The position numbers and the translations under genes are program-made. Shown piece by piece: positions 55,301 to 63,264 of a stretch of 64,000 nucleotides of DNA. The notes under the pieces were generated by a model, which saw only the letters and a program-made list of their open reading frames with translations, made no database searches and was not told the DNA's origin. Source of the DNA: Magnetococcales bacterium. GTDB taxonomy: Bacteria; Pseudomonadota; Magnetococcia; Magnetococcales; UBA8363. Numbering within the stretch: the first letter of the stretch is position 1; each line of letters starts with the position of its first letter. Location: positions 1 to 64,000 of the forward strand of contig JADGCQ010000004.1 of assembly GCA_015228925.1 (NCBI GenBank). The letters run 5' to 3'.

Positions 55301-55760
55301 TTTGTATCCCTCCCTCCATCCCCTGCTTGCGATGGTCTTCAATCGTACAATACGCCGTATAGCTACCCTTTGTTACAGGCACGAAAAATAATTCCAAAGC
55401 ACCATTGGGAACAATCTCCAAAGCGATCACATGGGGTGCTTTGATCTCCCCCTGACCAGGGGCCTCGATTTTGCGTGTGCTGATGGCCATGTAAAACTCT
55501 GGTGCAGTAAAATAATGTTTCTTTTCCCCTTCATTTTTCAGGACCAGCTTGTAGGCTTTCCCAGCCTTAAAGCTGAGGTGATTGGGGGTATAACTGTGTT
55601 CGTCGAGAGTTACTGTAATAGTCTCCATTTCCTTCCAATTGGCTTCAGAAACAATTTTATCACGCTGAGCAATAGGATCCAATACGTCTGCGTTGGCAAC
55701 CATGCTACTGACAGTCAACAGGGCAAACATTGTCCTTACGGCAACCTTGATTATTTTCAC
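55293..55760 (-). CDS. exported cupredoxin with rusticyanin-like ligand spacing
   Basis: About 155 residues from a GTG at 55760 that follows GAGGAGAAACATAAC; an upstream in-frame start at 55889 overlaps the preceding gene. Signal peptide (AVRTMFALLTVSSMVANA) and a single cupredoxin domain. Type 1 copper ligands are likely His in GEKKHYF and Cys, His and Met in AYCTIEDHRKQGM, with spacing C-x4-H-x4-M, the spacing I know from rusticyanin. It should shuttle single electrons in the periplasm between the multihaem cytochrome and the haem-binding protein encoded beside it. Confidence 0.82.
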   Translation of the reverse strand: MKIIKVAVRTMFALLTVSSMVANADVLDPIAQRDKIVSEANWKEMETITVTLDEHSYTPNHLSFKAGKAYKLVLKNEGEKKHYFTAPEFYMAISTRKIEAPGQGEIKAPHVIALEIVPNGALELFFVPVTKGSYTAYCTIEDHRKQGMEGGIQIE

Positions 55761-55804
55761 GTTATGTTTCTCCTCAATGATAGGAAATTGATTGATTCTC
55801 CGAG

Positions 55805-56425
55805 CTAATAAATCTTGCCAATAAAACGGCTGCTGTAGGGGGGAAGAAGTTTTTGGATCGTGATCAGATGGTCGCGGATTCGCTTCCAACCGGATTGGTC
55901 ATTCACTTCGTTGAGATCAATCGCACCAACCGCAGACCGAATATCCAAAGCCCGCTGCCGCTCTCCCCGCGACCAAGCTTGAATCATATCCAGCGATTTA
56001 TGCTTGTTTGTAAGATTGGGATGTTGGTCACGAAAATCAAGGTCTGCGATATGATCGGCATGGGAGCCAAAAGACATCAAGATAGAACGCACATAGTTGA
56101 CCCAGAGACGATCTGCGATGAGTAGCGCGACGAGATTAACCAAGAGGGATACGCCGACAACCCAGCCGGTTTCGTGGAGCATGATCGTAAAAACATCCGA
56201 AGATGTGTCTTTGTGAATACGGTAAATGTTGGCATCAATCAGGGTGCTAAAACGGTGATAAAGGTAAACCAAACCAAGGGAAATGATGGTCAATTCAAGT
56301 ATTAAGAGGGCCAAAAGCATCCGCATCTGAATTTTGTAATCCACATAGCGGATTCCCAACTGACTGAAGGAAAAAGAGAGAATCGGTCGTTTGGCCAATG
56401 ATTTTCTTTTATTGGGATTGTCCAT
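55805..56425 (-). CDS. two-helix HAMP-like membrane protein without output domain
   Basis: 206 residues. Two membrane segments (about 36-56 and 86-107) with a short loop of about 30 residues between them. After the second segment comes a HAMP-like stretch (RLWVNYVRSILMSFGSHADH) and a helical tail of about 75 residues, but no kinase, GGDEF or chemoreceptor domain. The layout matches the protein at 57201, although the sequences differ. It may sense or couple electron flow through the cytochromes to the cytoplasm. The ATG follows GTGAGGATTT; 12 bases separate it from the cytochrome gene. Confidence 0.65.
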   Translation of the reverse strand: MDNPNKRKSLAKRPILSFSFSQLGIRYVDYKIQMRMLLALLILELTIISLGLVYLYHRFSTLIDANIYRIHKDTSSDVFTIMLHETGWVVGVSLLVNLVALLIADRLWVNYVRSILMSFGSHADHIADLDFRDQHPNLTNKHKSLDMIQAWSRGERQRALDIRSAVGAIDLNEVNDQSGWKRIRDHLITIQKLLPPYSSRFIGKIY

Positions 56426-56437
56426 CGTGTTAAATCC

Positions 56438-57214
56438 TCACAGATCGTGGCAAATCAGGCACAGTTCCGATTGTCCTTTGGGTACGACCAAACCACCATG
56501 CTCTTTGCTGTAACCGACATGGCAGGAGATACATCCTATCTTACCATCGGGTAAAACGACAGCCTTAGGCAACTGATCGATGGGACGATAACCGCCATAG
56601 GATGTCGCAGCTTGGTAGGATCTGCCGATAGGATGGTTTATAGAACTAGACTTATGGCGCATCAATCCTTGGGAATCGATGCCCACTTGGTTTGTATCGG
56701 CCTGCTCATCATGGCACCCCATGCATTGGAGAGAGAAAGGGTCCAGATTCAAGTTTGGAGGTGCGTTTCTGGCATCCAGGTGACCGGCTCCCGTGAGAGA
56801 GATCCCCTGATCAGGCATTTTTTCAAAAAAAGCCTTGTCATGACAGGCCAGACAAAAAGCGGCACCCGCAAGCTGGGTTCGCATCAACCCTGTTTGAACT
56901 CCATGAACATGATGACAGGAACTACAGGTCAAGTCACCTTTCCAATCGAGTGGATATTCCTTGGCCAAGGGCCGTTTTGGGGAAAATCCGCTGGGGTGAC
57001 TGAGAAGAATGGCTTGAGCATGACAACCGCCACACAATTTTTCCTGACTGGCAACCAGCACTGCGGCGTTGGCCGATGTCACCTCGGTAGCGACATGGCA
57101 CAGAGTACAGGGAGTGGTTGCCATGTGGGTTGCAGTCGTGCGGGCCGATCCCCACAGAAAAAAAATGATCAGAGCAGGGGAAAAGGCAACAGCCCATTTC
57201 TTATAATTTAACAA
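56438..57214 (-). CDS. seven-haem c-type cytochrome
   Basis: 258 residues with a signal or anchor segment (WAVAFSPALIIFFLWG) and seven CXXCH motifs: CTLCH, CGGCH, CSSCH, CLACH, CMGCH, CISCH and CLICH. Spacing follows the doubled-CXXCH type of multihaem cytochromes, and many other His residues can supply bis-His ligation. It is the largest electron carrier in this operon. The start is a TTG at 57214, overlapping the upstream gene by 14 bases. It could be membrane-anchored and exchange electrons with the HAMP-like membrane proteins on either side. Confidence 0.9.
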   Translation of the reverse strand: MLNYKKWAVAFSPALIIFFLWGSARTTATHMATTPCTLCHVATEVTSANAAVLVASQEKLCGGCHAQAILLSHPSGFSPKRPLAKEYPLDWKGDLTCSSCHHVHGVQTGLMRTQLAGAAFCLACHDKAFFEKMPDQGISLTGAGHLDARNAPPNLNLDPFSLQCMGCHDEQADTNQVGIDSQGLMRHKSSSINHPIGRSYQAATSYGGYRPIDQLPKAVVLPDGKIGCISCHVGYSKEHGGLVVPKGQSELCLICHDL

Positions 57215-57764
57215 GGCTATCCAATTCCTTGATTTTTTCTAGGTTATGTTTCAATCCATCGCCCAAATTGGGTTGTTCCAGTTCCAACTGCGCCAGAGCC
57301 AGGTCCACCAGCTCGCTAAAGCTGTCATAGTGATATTGTAAGCGGTTGGCAGCCCCGGCCAGTCTTAATTGCTCATTCTTAAGGTCACCGGAGTCTGTCA
57401 GACCATCCACGGTACAAGGTCCGTTTTCAATCTGGAGTATCAGGTTTTGGGTAAATTGGTGCAGAGGACCGGCAACACGGTAAGTGCTGTAGACGGCAAT
57501 CAACCAAGTGACCAGCCCCGTCATAGCCAACAATATGGAACCGGAAGTGATGAGTGCTGGTTTAAGTTGTTGCCGGGTCATGATCAGAGAATGGAACATG
57601 CTCGCATAGCTCAAGCCTGGAGCGTAATCGATGTAATAAAGGATGGCAGAGAAAACAAGACCAGAGGAAAGGCCCGTCCACAGGGCAAGCTTGGCTACTA
57701 GGTGAAGATGAGCCACCATGACAGGGGAACTGGTGGGTTCAACTGTGGAAGTGGCATCTGGCAT
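57201..57764 (-). CDS. two-helix HAMP-like membrane protein, first gene of the electron-transfer operon
   Basis: 187 residues, with two membrane segments (about 24-46 and 72-93) and a HAMP-like start (YSTYRVAGPLHQFTQNLI) followed by a helical cytoplasmic tail ending in a coiled coil. No output domain is present. It is a functional twin of the protein at 55805. The ATG at 57764 follows a GGGGGG stretch. It heads the operon HAMP-like, cytochrome, HAMP-like, cupredoxin, haem-binding protein, whose genes overlap or are separated by fewer than 50 bases. Confidence 0.65.
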   Translation of the reverse strand: MPDATSTVEPTSSPVMVAHLHLVAKLALWTGLSSGLVFSAILYYIDYAPGLSYASMFHSLIMTRQQLKPALITSGSILLAMTGLVTWLIAVYSTYRVAGPLHQFTQNLILQIENGPCTVDGLTDSGDLKNEQLRLAGAANRLQYHYDSFSELVDLALAQLELEQPNLGDGLKHNLEKIKELDSLVKL

Positions 57765-57983
57765 TTAGAATTCCCCCCTAAATCAGAATTCTTCATTGCT
57801 GGCTGAACGTTTGGGTTTCCCTCCCGACGGCTTACCAGAAAGTCTGCCAAGTCTACATCAACCTGGAGAATACGGGTACTGTTTTTTTGTTAGGCGGTCA
57901 GCTTTCAGCACCAATAACTAGGTAGTCCAGATCGACTATATTGCCAAAAACCGATCCATAAGTTGGCAATATTTGGCAACGGC

Positions 57984-58020
57984 AACAAAAAACGGCTTCA
58001 GAGCATCTACTCTGAAGCCG
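57984..58020 (-). terminator. intrinsic terminator of the tRNA-Val gene
   Basis: On the minus strand an 11-base perfect stem (CGGCTTCAGAG paired with CTCTGAAGCCG, six-base loop) is followed by TTTTTTG. It lies 30 bases after the tRNA 3' end. Confidence 0.92.
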
Positions 58021-58050
58021 TGTAACATCTTGTCTTATAAGTAGTTTCAA

Positions 58051-58125
58051 TGGTGGGCGGCACAGGGATTGAACCTGTGACCCCTGCCGTGTGAAGGCAG
58101 TGCTCTCCCGCTGAGCTAGCCGCCC
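58051..58125 (-). tRNA. tRNA-Val (anticodon CAC)
   Basis: The acceptor arm GGGCGGC pairs with GCCGCCC, the anticodon stem CTGCC pairs with GGCAG around TTCACAC, giving anticodon CAC, and the T arm ACAGG-TTCAATC-CCTGT is standard. The CCA end is encoded. 75 bases in total. Confidence 0.96.
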
Positions 58126-58242
58126 GGACCTGCCGGGTGCATCATATTCCTCTTGCCCGAACCCTGCGTAAGCCTTATACATGCAGTGGTGTGATCATGT
58201 CAACAAATCACGGCCAACACAAAACAACGAAACGCAGCTACA

Positions 58243-59178
58243 ATGAATATTGCTGACCTTACCGCCACTCTGGAATATTGGTTGACCGCCGGTGTTGATG
58301 TCCTTTCTGGTGAGCGGTTGCAGTTTCCTCAGCATCCCAAACCCTACCAAGAATCCATCACATCCGCTACCAGTCGCTCCCGACCATCACACCCCCCCGT
58401 CCATCCGTCGCACGACCCAGACCATCCAGAGGGAAAAACACCCCTAACACCACCGACCACCCCCCGCCCCCCCGCAAAACCAGCCCCCCTGGCAACGCTT
58501 GTCACAAAAGCACTCCCTCCAGAAGAACGTGCAATCAAACTCGCCGCCATGGCCCAATCCCTCGCCCAGTGTACCCAATGCAATCTGGCACACATGCGGA
58601 CCAATATGGTATTCGGTGTTGGTAGTGCTGTGGCCCCTGTCGTCTTCGTCGGCGAAGGACCGGGTGCCGAAGAAGACCTGCGTGCCCAACCCTTCGTCGG
58701 TGATGCCGGAAAACTCCTGGATAAAATGATTCATGCCATCCAACTGCAACGCAAACACATCTATATCGCCAACGTCGTCAAATGCCGCCCCCCAGCCAAT
58801 CGCAACCCTTTACCCCCCGAAATAGAACAGTGCCAACCATTCCTGTTTGAACAACTGGAAACCATTCGACCGAAAGTGATTTTCGCACTGGGAAAGTTTG
58901 CCATCGCCTGTTTGACCGGATTATCTGGACCCATCGAAACAATCAGAGGACAAACACCCCTCTGGCGCGGTATTCCAGTCATTCCCAGCTACCACCCCGC
59001 TTTTTACCTGAGGACGCCATCCCGGAAAAAAGCGGCCTGGGAAGACCTTCTACGCCTTAAAGCAATGCTCGCCGAACCAGAATCAACCCCATCATCAACG
59101 TCGCCGCCAAAACCCAATGGTGAAAATGAGAACGACCGTGTAGATTTCCAATCGTCCAACCACCATGAGGATGGCTAA
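58243..59178 (+). CDS. family 4 uracil-DNA glycosylase
   Basis: 311 residues. After an N-terminal helix and a long Pro/Thr-rich linker (about 35-90) comes the family 4 UDG fold: CTQC of the 4Fe-4S site, VFVGEGPGAEEDLRAQPFVG at the active site, IANVVKCRPPANRNP, CQPFL, IFALGKFA, and the C-terminal IPSYHPAFYLR with the catalytic-loop His. It removes uracil from DNA in base-excision repair. The linker is long compared with thermophilic family 4 enzymes. The last 84 bases overlap the end of trkH on the other strand. Confidence 0.93.
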   Translation: MNIADLTATLEYWLTAGVDVLSGERLQFPQHPKPYQESITSATSRSRPSHPPVHPSHDPDHPEGKTPLTPPTTPRPPAKPAPLATLVTKALPPEERAIKLAAMAQSLAQCTQCNLAHMRTNMVFGVGSAVAPVVFVGEGPGAEEDLRAQPFVGDAGKLLDKMIHAIQLQRKHIYIANVVKCRPPANRNPLPPEIEQCQPFLFEQLETIRPKVIFALGKFAIACLTGLSGPIETIRGQTPLWRGIPVIPSYHPAFYLRTPSRKKAAWEDLLRLKAMLAEPESTPSSTSPPKPNGENENDRVDFQSSNHHEDG

Positions 59179-60531
59179 CAATATTTTACCCACTTCGGGT
59201 ACCGCTGCAAAATTACTCGCTGGTCCCACAGTACCAAATCCTGGGCCGACATTGGAAAAACAAGTCAAAGCAGCACCAAAGGCACTCACCGGATCCATAC
59301 CCAGAAGAATTAAAATAACCATGGATCCCAATACCAACACTATCGCCAATAAAATCATGGCCACGCAAGCCTCCACCATGTCTCTCGGGACGGTCTCCCG
59401 ATCCACCTGTAAATGGATGATTCTAAGGGGGGTCAACAGCCGACGACACACAACCGCGACGGTCTTGAGAAGCACAATAACACGGATTACCTTGACACCC
59501 CCCCCTGTGGAACCCGACATGCCGCCAATCACCATCAGCCCCCCCAAAATCGCTTGAGCAAGAAATGGCCATTGGGCATAATCCGAGGTGGCAAACCCCG
59601 TCGTTGTCATAATCGAAACTACCTGGAAAAACCCTTCCCGTAATGCCGTTTCCAAGTCGGGATGCGTCCATAGGCGACTTAACGCAATAACCAAGCTTGA
59701 AACCACAATCAAACCCAGGTAAACGTGTAATTCCGATGTATTCAGTATGCGGAAGTTTCGGCGGAATAACACATGATAGTGGATCATAAAATTGATCCCA
59801 CCCAACGTCATGAATACAATCGCAACCCACTGAGCTGCGGCAGAAAAGGCACCAAAACTGGCGTTTCGTGTTGAAAATCCCCCCGTGGAAAGCGCGGTCA
59901 TCGCATGGTCCAACGCCTCCAGCCAGTCCATTCCGACCCCATAAAATCCCACGGTAGCCAAAAGCGTATAGCCCAAATAAATGCCCCACAATATGCGTGC
60001 CGTGGAAATTAAACGTGGCGTAAAACGATCTTTGCTCGGCCCAGGCACCTCCGCCTTCATGATCTGCATCCCCCCTACTCCCAGCGCAGGCAGGATCGCC
60101 AAGGCCAACAACAACATCCCCATACCCCCCAGCCATTGTGTCAAACTGCGCCAGAAAAGCATCCCCTTGGGCCAAACTTCCACATCGGTCAATATCGATG
60201 AACCCGTCGTGGTATAACCCGCCGATGCCTCAAAAATGGCATCCACCCATCCCAACAGCCCCGAAGCCACAAAAGGGACCGCGCCGGCCACAACCGCCAC
60301 CAACCATCCCAGACTGACAATCATGAAACCATCGCGAGAATTGAGTTCACCACGCATATTACGGGTAAAATACAGCCCCGCCAAACTGGGAATCCCAGTC
60401 ACCGCCACCGCACAAAAAAAAGGCCACGTAGACTCACGAAACCACCAAGCAACCCCTCCCGGAAACACGAGAAAAAAGGCCAAAATCAGCAGTAACGCCG
60501 CAAGAACCCGAATAACCATCAATCCGTTCAT
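59095..60531 (-). CDS. trkH: Trk potassium uptake membrane protein TrkH
   Basis: 478-residue potassium channel-like subunit with the four M1-P-M2 repeats of the Trk/Ktr family. Selectivity loops are visible in SAGYTTTGSSIL, TALSTGGFSTRN, MTTTGFATSDY and CFSNVGPGFGTVG. It imports K+ under control of the TrkA ring. Its GTG/ATG region overlaps the trkA stop by four bases, so the two are cotranscribed. Confidence 0.93.
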   Translation of the reverse strand: MNGLMVIRVLAALLLILAFFLVFPGGVAWWFRESTWPFFCAVAVTGIPSLAGLYFTRNMRGELNSRDGFMIVSLGWLVAVVAGAVPFVASGLLGWVDAIFEASAGYTTTGSSILTDVEVWPKGMLFWRSLTQWLGGMGMLLLALAILPALGVGGMQIMKAEVPGPSKDRFTPRLISTARILWGIYLGYTLLATVGFYGVGMDWLEALDHAMTALSTGGFSTRNASFGAFSAAAQWVAIVFMTLGGINFMIHYHVLFRRNFRILNTSELHVYLGLIVVSSLVIALSRLWTHPDLETALREGFFQVVSIMTTTGFATSDYAQWPFLAQAILGGLMVIGGMSGSTGGGVKVIRVIVLLKTVAVVCRRLLTPLRIIHLQVDRETVPRDMVEACVAMILLAIVLVLGSMVILILLGMDPVSAFGAALTCFSNVGPGFGTVGPASNFAAVPEVGKILLAILMVVGRLEIYTVVLIFTIGFWRRR

Positions 60532-61889
60532 GTAGAGACCTTGACCGCCAAGACATCATCGATCTGAGACACCAGGTCGGTGGCACACAAGATGAGCGCA
60601 TGGTCATCCTCATCCAGCAAGGTGGCTCCATTGGGGACGGTAACGCGATTGTTGCGTACCACCGCCGCAATCAAAATCCCCTTCGGAATCTTCGCCTTGG
60701 CTAAAGTGACATGAGCCAACCGACTGCCAGATTCAATTTTAGCCATAAATGCCTGAAGACGCCCATTCATCATGGGAGCCGATTTGATGATATTCCCTTT
60801 GCGGAGTGAACCGAGAATTTCTCCAACCGTCGCCCCCTTAGGGCTGATAGCGGATTCAATGCCATAATCTCGCGCCAGAGCCAGATAACTCTCATTGTCC
60901 AACATGGGGATGACCGTTGGAATCCCTTGGCGAATAGCCGCCAATGCAACTAAAAAATTGACCTCCTCACGGCCAGCGACAGCCACCAACGCAGCGGGGT
61001 GACCGACCATATTCATGAGAAAGGTCAGATCGGTGGCATCCGCATTCATGATGAATGCGTCGGGGAACATGTCTGCCAGGACATGACAACGATCAATTGA
61101 TTTTTCGATGAATGTGATGTTTGAATAGCCACAGGCGGACAGCCCCATCCCCACACGAACCCCAATTCCACCGCCACCGACAATAATGACACTGCTGCGG
61201 CCATAGGAACGAATACCCAGGAGCTTGTACATGTCTTTGCCCACGGCAGTGGCATCGAACGTGATGTAAACACGGTCGCCGACACTAAGAACGGTTTCAC
61301 CCGAAGGAAGATGTACCTCACCGTTTTGTTCAGCGGCAACGATGAGCGGAATCTTTCTACCTGCCTTGGCCAATTCACGCAGTGGGGAACCAATCAATAG
61401 GCTCTCGTGTCCAAGTTTGAAGCCCGCCAATTTGATCGCCCCGTCAGGAAAAGGGATCACTTCAATAGCAGATGGGACGGTCAGCAATTGTACAATCGCA
61501 TCGGTAGCCGCCTGCTCAGGATTGAAAATACGGGTATTGTGGAACCGATCTGCCTGCCATAACCGCGCTTTGGATGTGTATTGTTCTCCACGGATGCGCG
61601 TAAATATACGGGCATTTTCGTTTTGGGCATGCGTGATCAAGGTCAAGACAATGTTTGTCTCATCCGAATTGGTCACGGCAAAAACCAAATCGGCCTTCTC
61701 AATATCTGCATCTTCCAGGACATCATCGGATGATGCATTCCCTTGAATCACCTGCACATCAATCTTTTCCTGGATCTTGGTGACCGCTTCTCGACTGGAA
61801 TCGATAATGGTAACGTTATGCGTTTGCTCCGAAAGGTGCCTTGCCAAAGTGACGCCGACCAATCCGGCACCGAAGATGACAACATTCAC
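60528..61889 (-). CDS. trkA: Trk system regulator TrkA
   Basis: 453 residues made of two RCK_N-RCK_C units. The first NAD(H)/nucleotide site is FGAGLVGVTLARHL, the second VGGGGIGVRVGMGL, with acidic residues at the strand ends (IIDS, FIEK). TrkA_C-type domains follow each. It sits on the cytoplasmic face of TrkH and gates it according to nucleotide state. The ATG at 61889 is 140 bases downstream of the MFS gene end, where the promoter should lie. Confidence 0.94.
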   Translation of the reverse strand: MNVVIFGAGLVGVTLARHLSEQTHNVTIIDSSREAVTKIQEKIDVQVIQGNASSDDVLEDADIEKADLVFAVTNSDETNIVLTLITHAQNENARIFTRIRGEQYTSKARLWQADRFHNTRIFNPEQAATDAIVQLLTVPSAIEVIPFPDGAIKLAGFKLGHESLLIGSPLRELAKAGRKIPLIVAAEQNGEVHLPSGETVLSVGDRVYITFDATAVGKDMYKLLGIRSYGRSSVIIVGGGGIGVRVGMGLSACGYSNITFIEKSIDRCHVLADMFPDAFIMNADATDLTFLMNMVGHPAALVAVAGREEVNFLVALAAIRQGIPTVIPMLDNESYLALARDYGIESAISPKGATVGEILGSLRKGNIIKSAPMMNGRLQAFMAKIESGSRLAHVTLAKAKIPKGILIAAVVRNNRVTVPNGATLLDEDDHALILCATDLVSQIDDVLAVKVST

Positions 61890-62031
61890 TGTCTGTTTCC
61901 CTTGCGTTGCGTCACATTACAATGGCCACGCTGTGGCAAACGTTTCCCCGATACGTCTCCATCGATATCCACCCCATGAAGAGCCGCCACATTAGATTGC
62001 AACGATTCTGAAATGTCAAATTAGAAAAAAA

Positions 62032-63261
62032 TCAATTTTCTATGCCCTGCCCAGGTTGTCCCAAAATGACGATGCGCCCGACAAACCCAATCGCCATAAG
62101 ATTGGCCAACACGGCGATGATACCGATTCTCTCATATCCGATGATCGCTCCGTGAACATCCTGCGTGATGAGTAAACCCGACAACAAAGTTGCCAATCCC
62201 ATAGAAAGAGACTGAACTGTCGTATTCAAAGACATGAATGTTCCACGAAGGACGGGCTGAGCCGATGAAACGATGATGGTCATGGCTGGAACCATCCGTC
62301 CTGAAATCAATACAAAAAAAGACGTTGTGCAAAGGAGCCAGACGGGCAAGGGGACGGTGCCAATATGGGTTACAACCCAAAGTGGACCAATCGCCAACGA
62401 TGCAACCCAGCGATAGATGCGTACTTTACCCCATCGATCCGCAAATTTACCGATAAGTCGTGAGGAAAACAGCGTTGCCGCCCCGCCACAGAGATAAACG
62501 TAGGGAATATCGTCGGTCGAAATGCTAACATTATTCACGGCATAGATGGTGATATAGGGGATGACGGTAAATCCAGAAAAAATAATAAGTCCCGAATAGA
62601 ATAACGCACGCCGATGATTGGTATCACGCAACACGGCAAACAATGCCGAAAAGGGGTATGCCGTTTTTTTTCCTTTCATGTGGTGACGTATCTCTGGAAG
62701 ATTCCTCATTCCCAACAAGACAAGCATCAGCACCAGAATCGCCGTAAGTATGAATGGCGCACGCCATTGAATATTGTTGGCCAGCCACAACGAGAGGGGA
62801 ACCCCTGCCACGGTCGCCATCGCAAATGCCGTGGAGATGATACCGGTCGCCTCGGCCCGCCGTGGGTAGGGGATGACATCACCAATCATAGTCTGCACCA
62901 GCGCACCGATAATACCACCAAAGGCACCGGCCAAACCTCGGGCAAAAAGGAGAACTTTATAGTTTTCGGCCAATCCACAGATCAAGGTTGCCAGACCAAA
63001 CAAGAAAAAAATGATCAGAAGAGTTCGTTTACGCTCAAAACGGTCGATAAACGTGGTCGCCAACACGCCGGAAAAGGCGGAACAAAAGCTGTATGAAGCG
63101 ACAAGGAATCCAAATTCATCCGTTTTGATTCTCAGTGCCTCCATCAAAATAGGGCCCAGAGGCATCATGATCATAAAGTCGAGAATATGACAAAACTGCA
63201 ACCCAGCGAGGGTGCGCAGAAACTTCCTTTCTTGTTTTTGGCTAAGGAACTGCGGTTCCAT
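62032..63261 (-). CDS. major facilitator superfamily transporter
   Basis: 409 residues with about 12 membrane segments. The loop 2-3 motif is present as FIDRFERKRTLL, and the second half carries the matching KFADRWGKVRIY. It resembles sugar-efflux or drug-efflux-type MFS exporters; the substrate cannot be told. The gene starts three bases after the Hpt-protein stop, so it is in that operon. Bases between its stop and trkA hold nothing I recognise beyond the trkA leader. Confidence 0.88.
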   Translation of the reverse strand: MEPQFLSQKQERKFLRTLAGLQFCHILDFMIMMPLGPILMEALRIKTDEFGFLVASYSFCSAFSGVLATTFIDRFERKRTLLIIFFLFGLATLICGLAENYKVLLFARGLAGAFGGIIGALVQTMIGDVIPYPRRAEATGIISTAFAMATVAGVPLSLWLANNIQWRAPFILTAILVLMLVLLGMRNLPEIRHHMKGKKTAYPFSALFAVLRDTNHRRALFYSGLIIFSGFTVIPYITIYAVNNVSISTDDIPYVYLCGGAATLFSSRLIGKFADRWGKVRIYRWVASLAIGPLWVVTHIGTVPLPVWLLCTTSFFVLISGRMVPAMTIIVSSAQPVLRGTFMSLNTTVQSLSMGLATLLSGLLITQDVHGAIIGYERIGIIAVLANLMAIGFVGRIVILGQPGQGIEN

Positions 63262-63264
63262 GGA

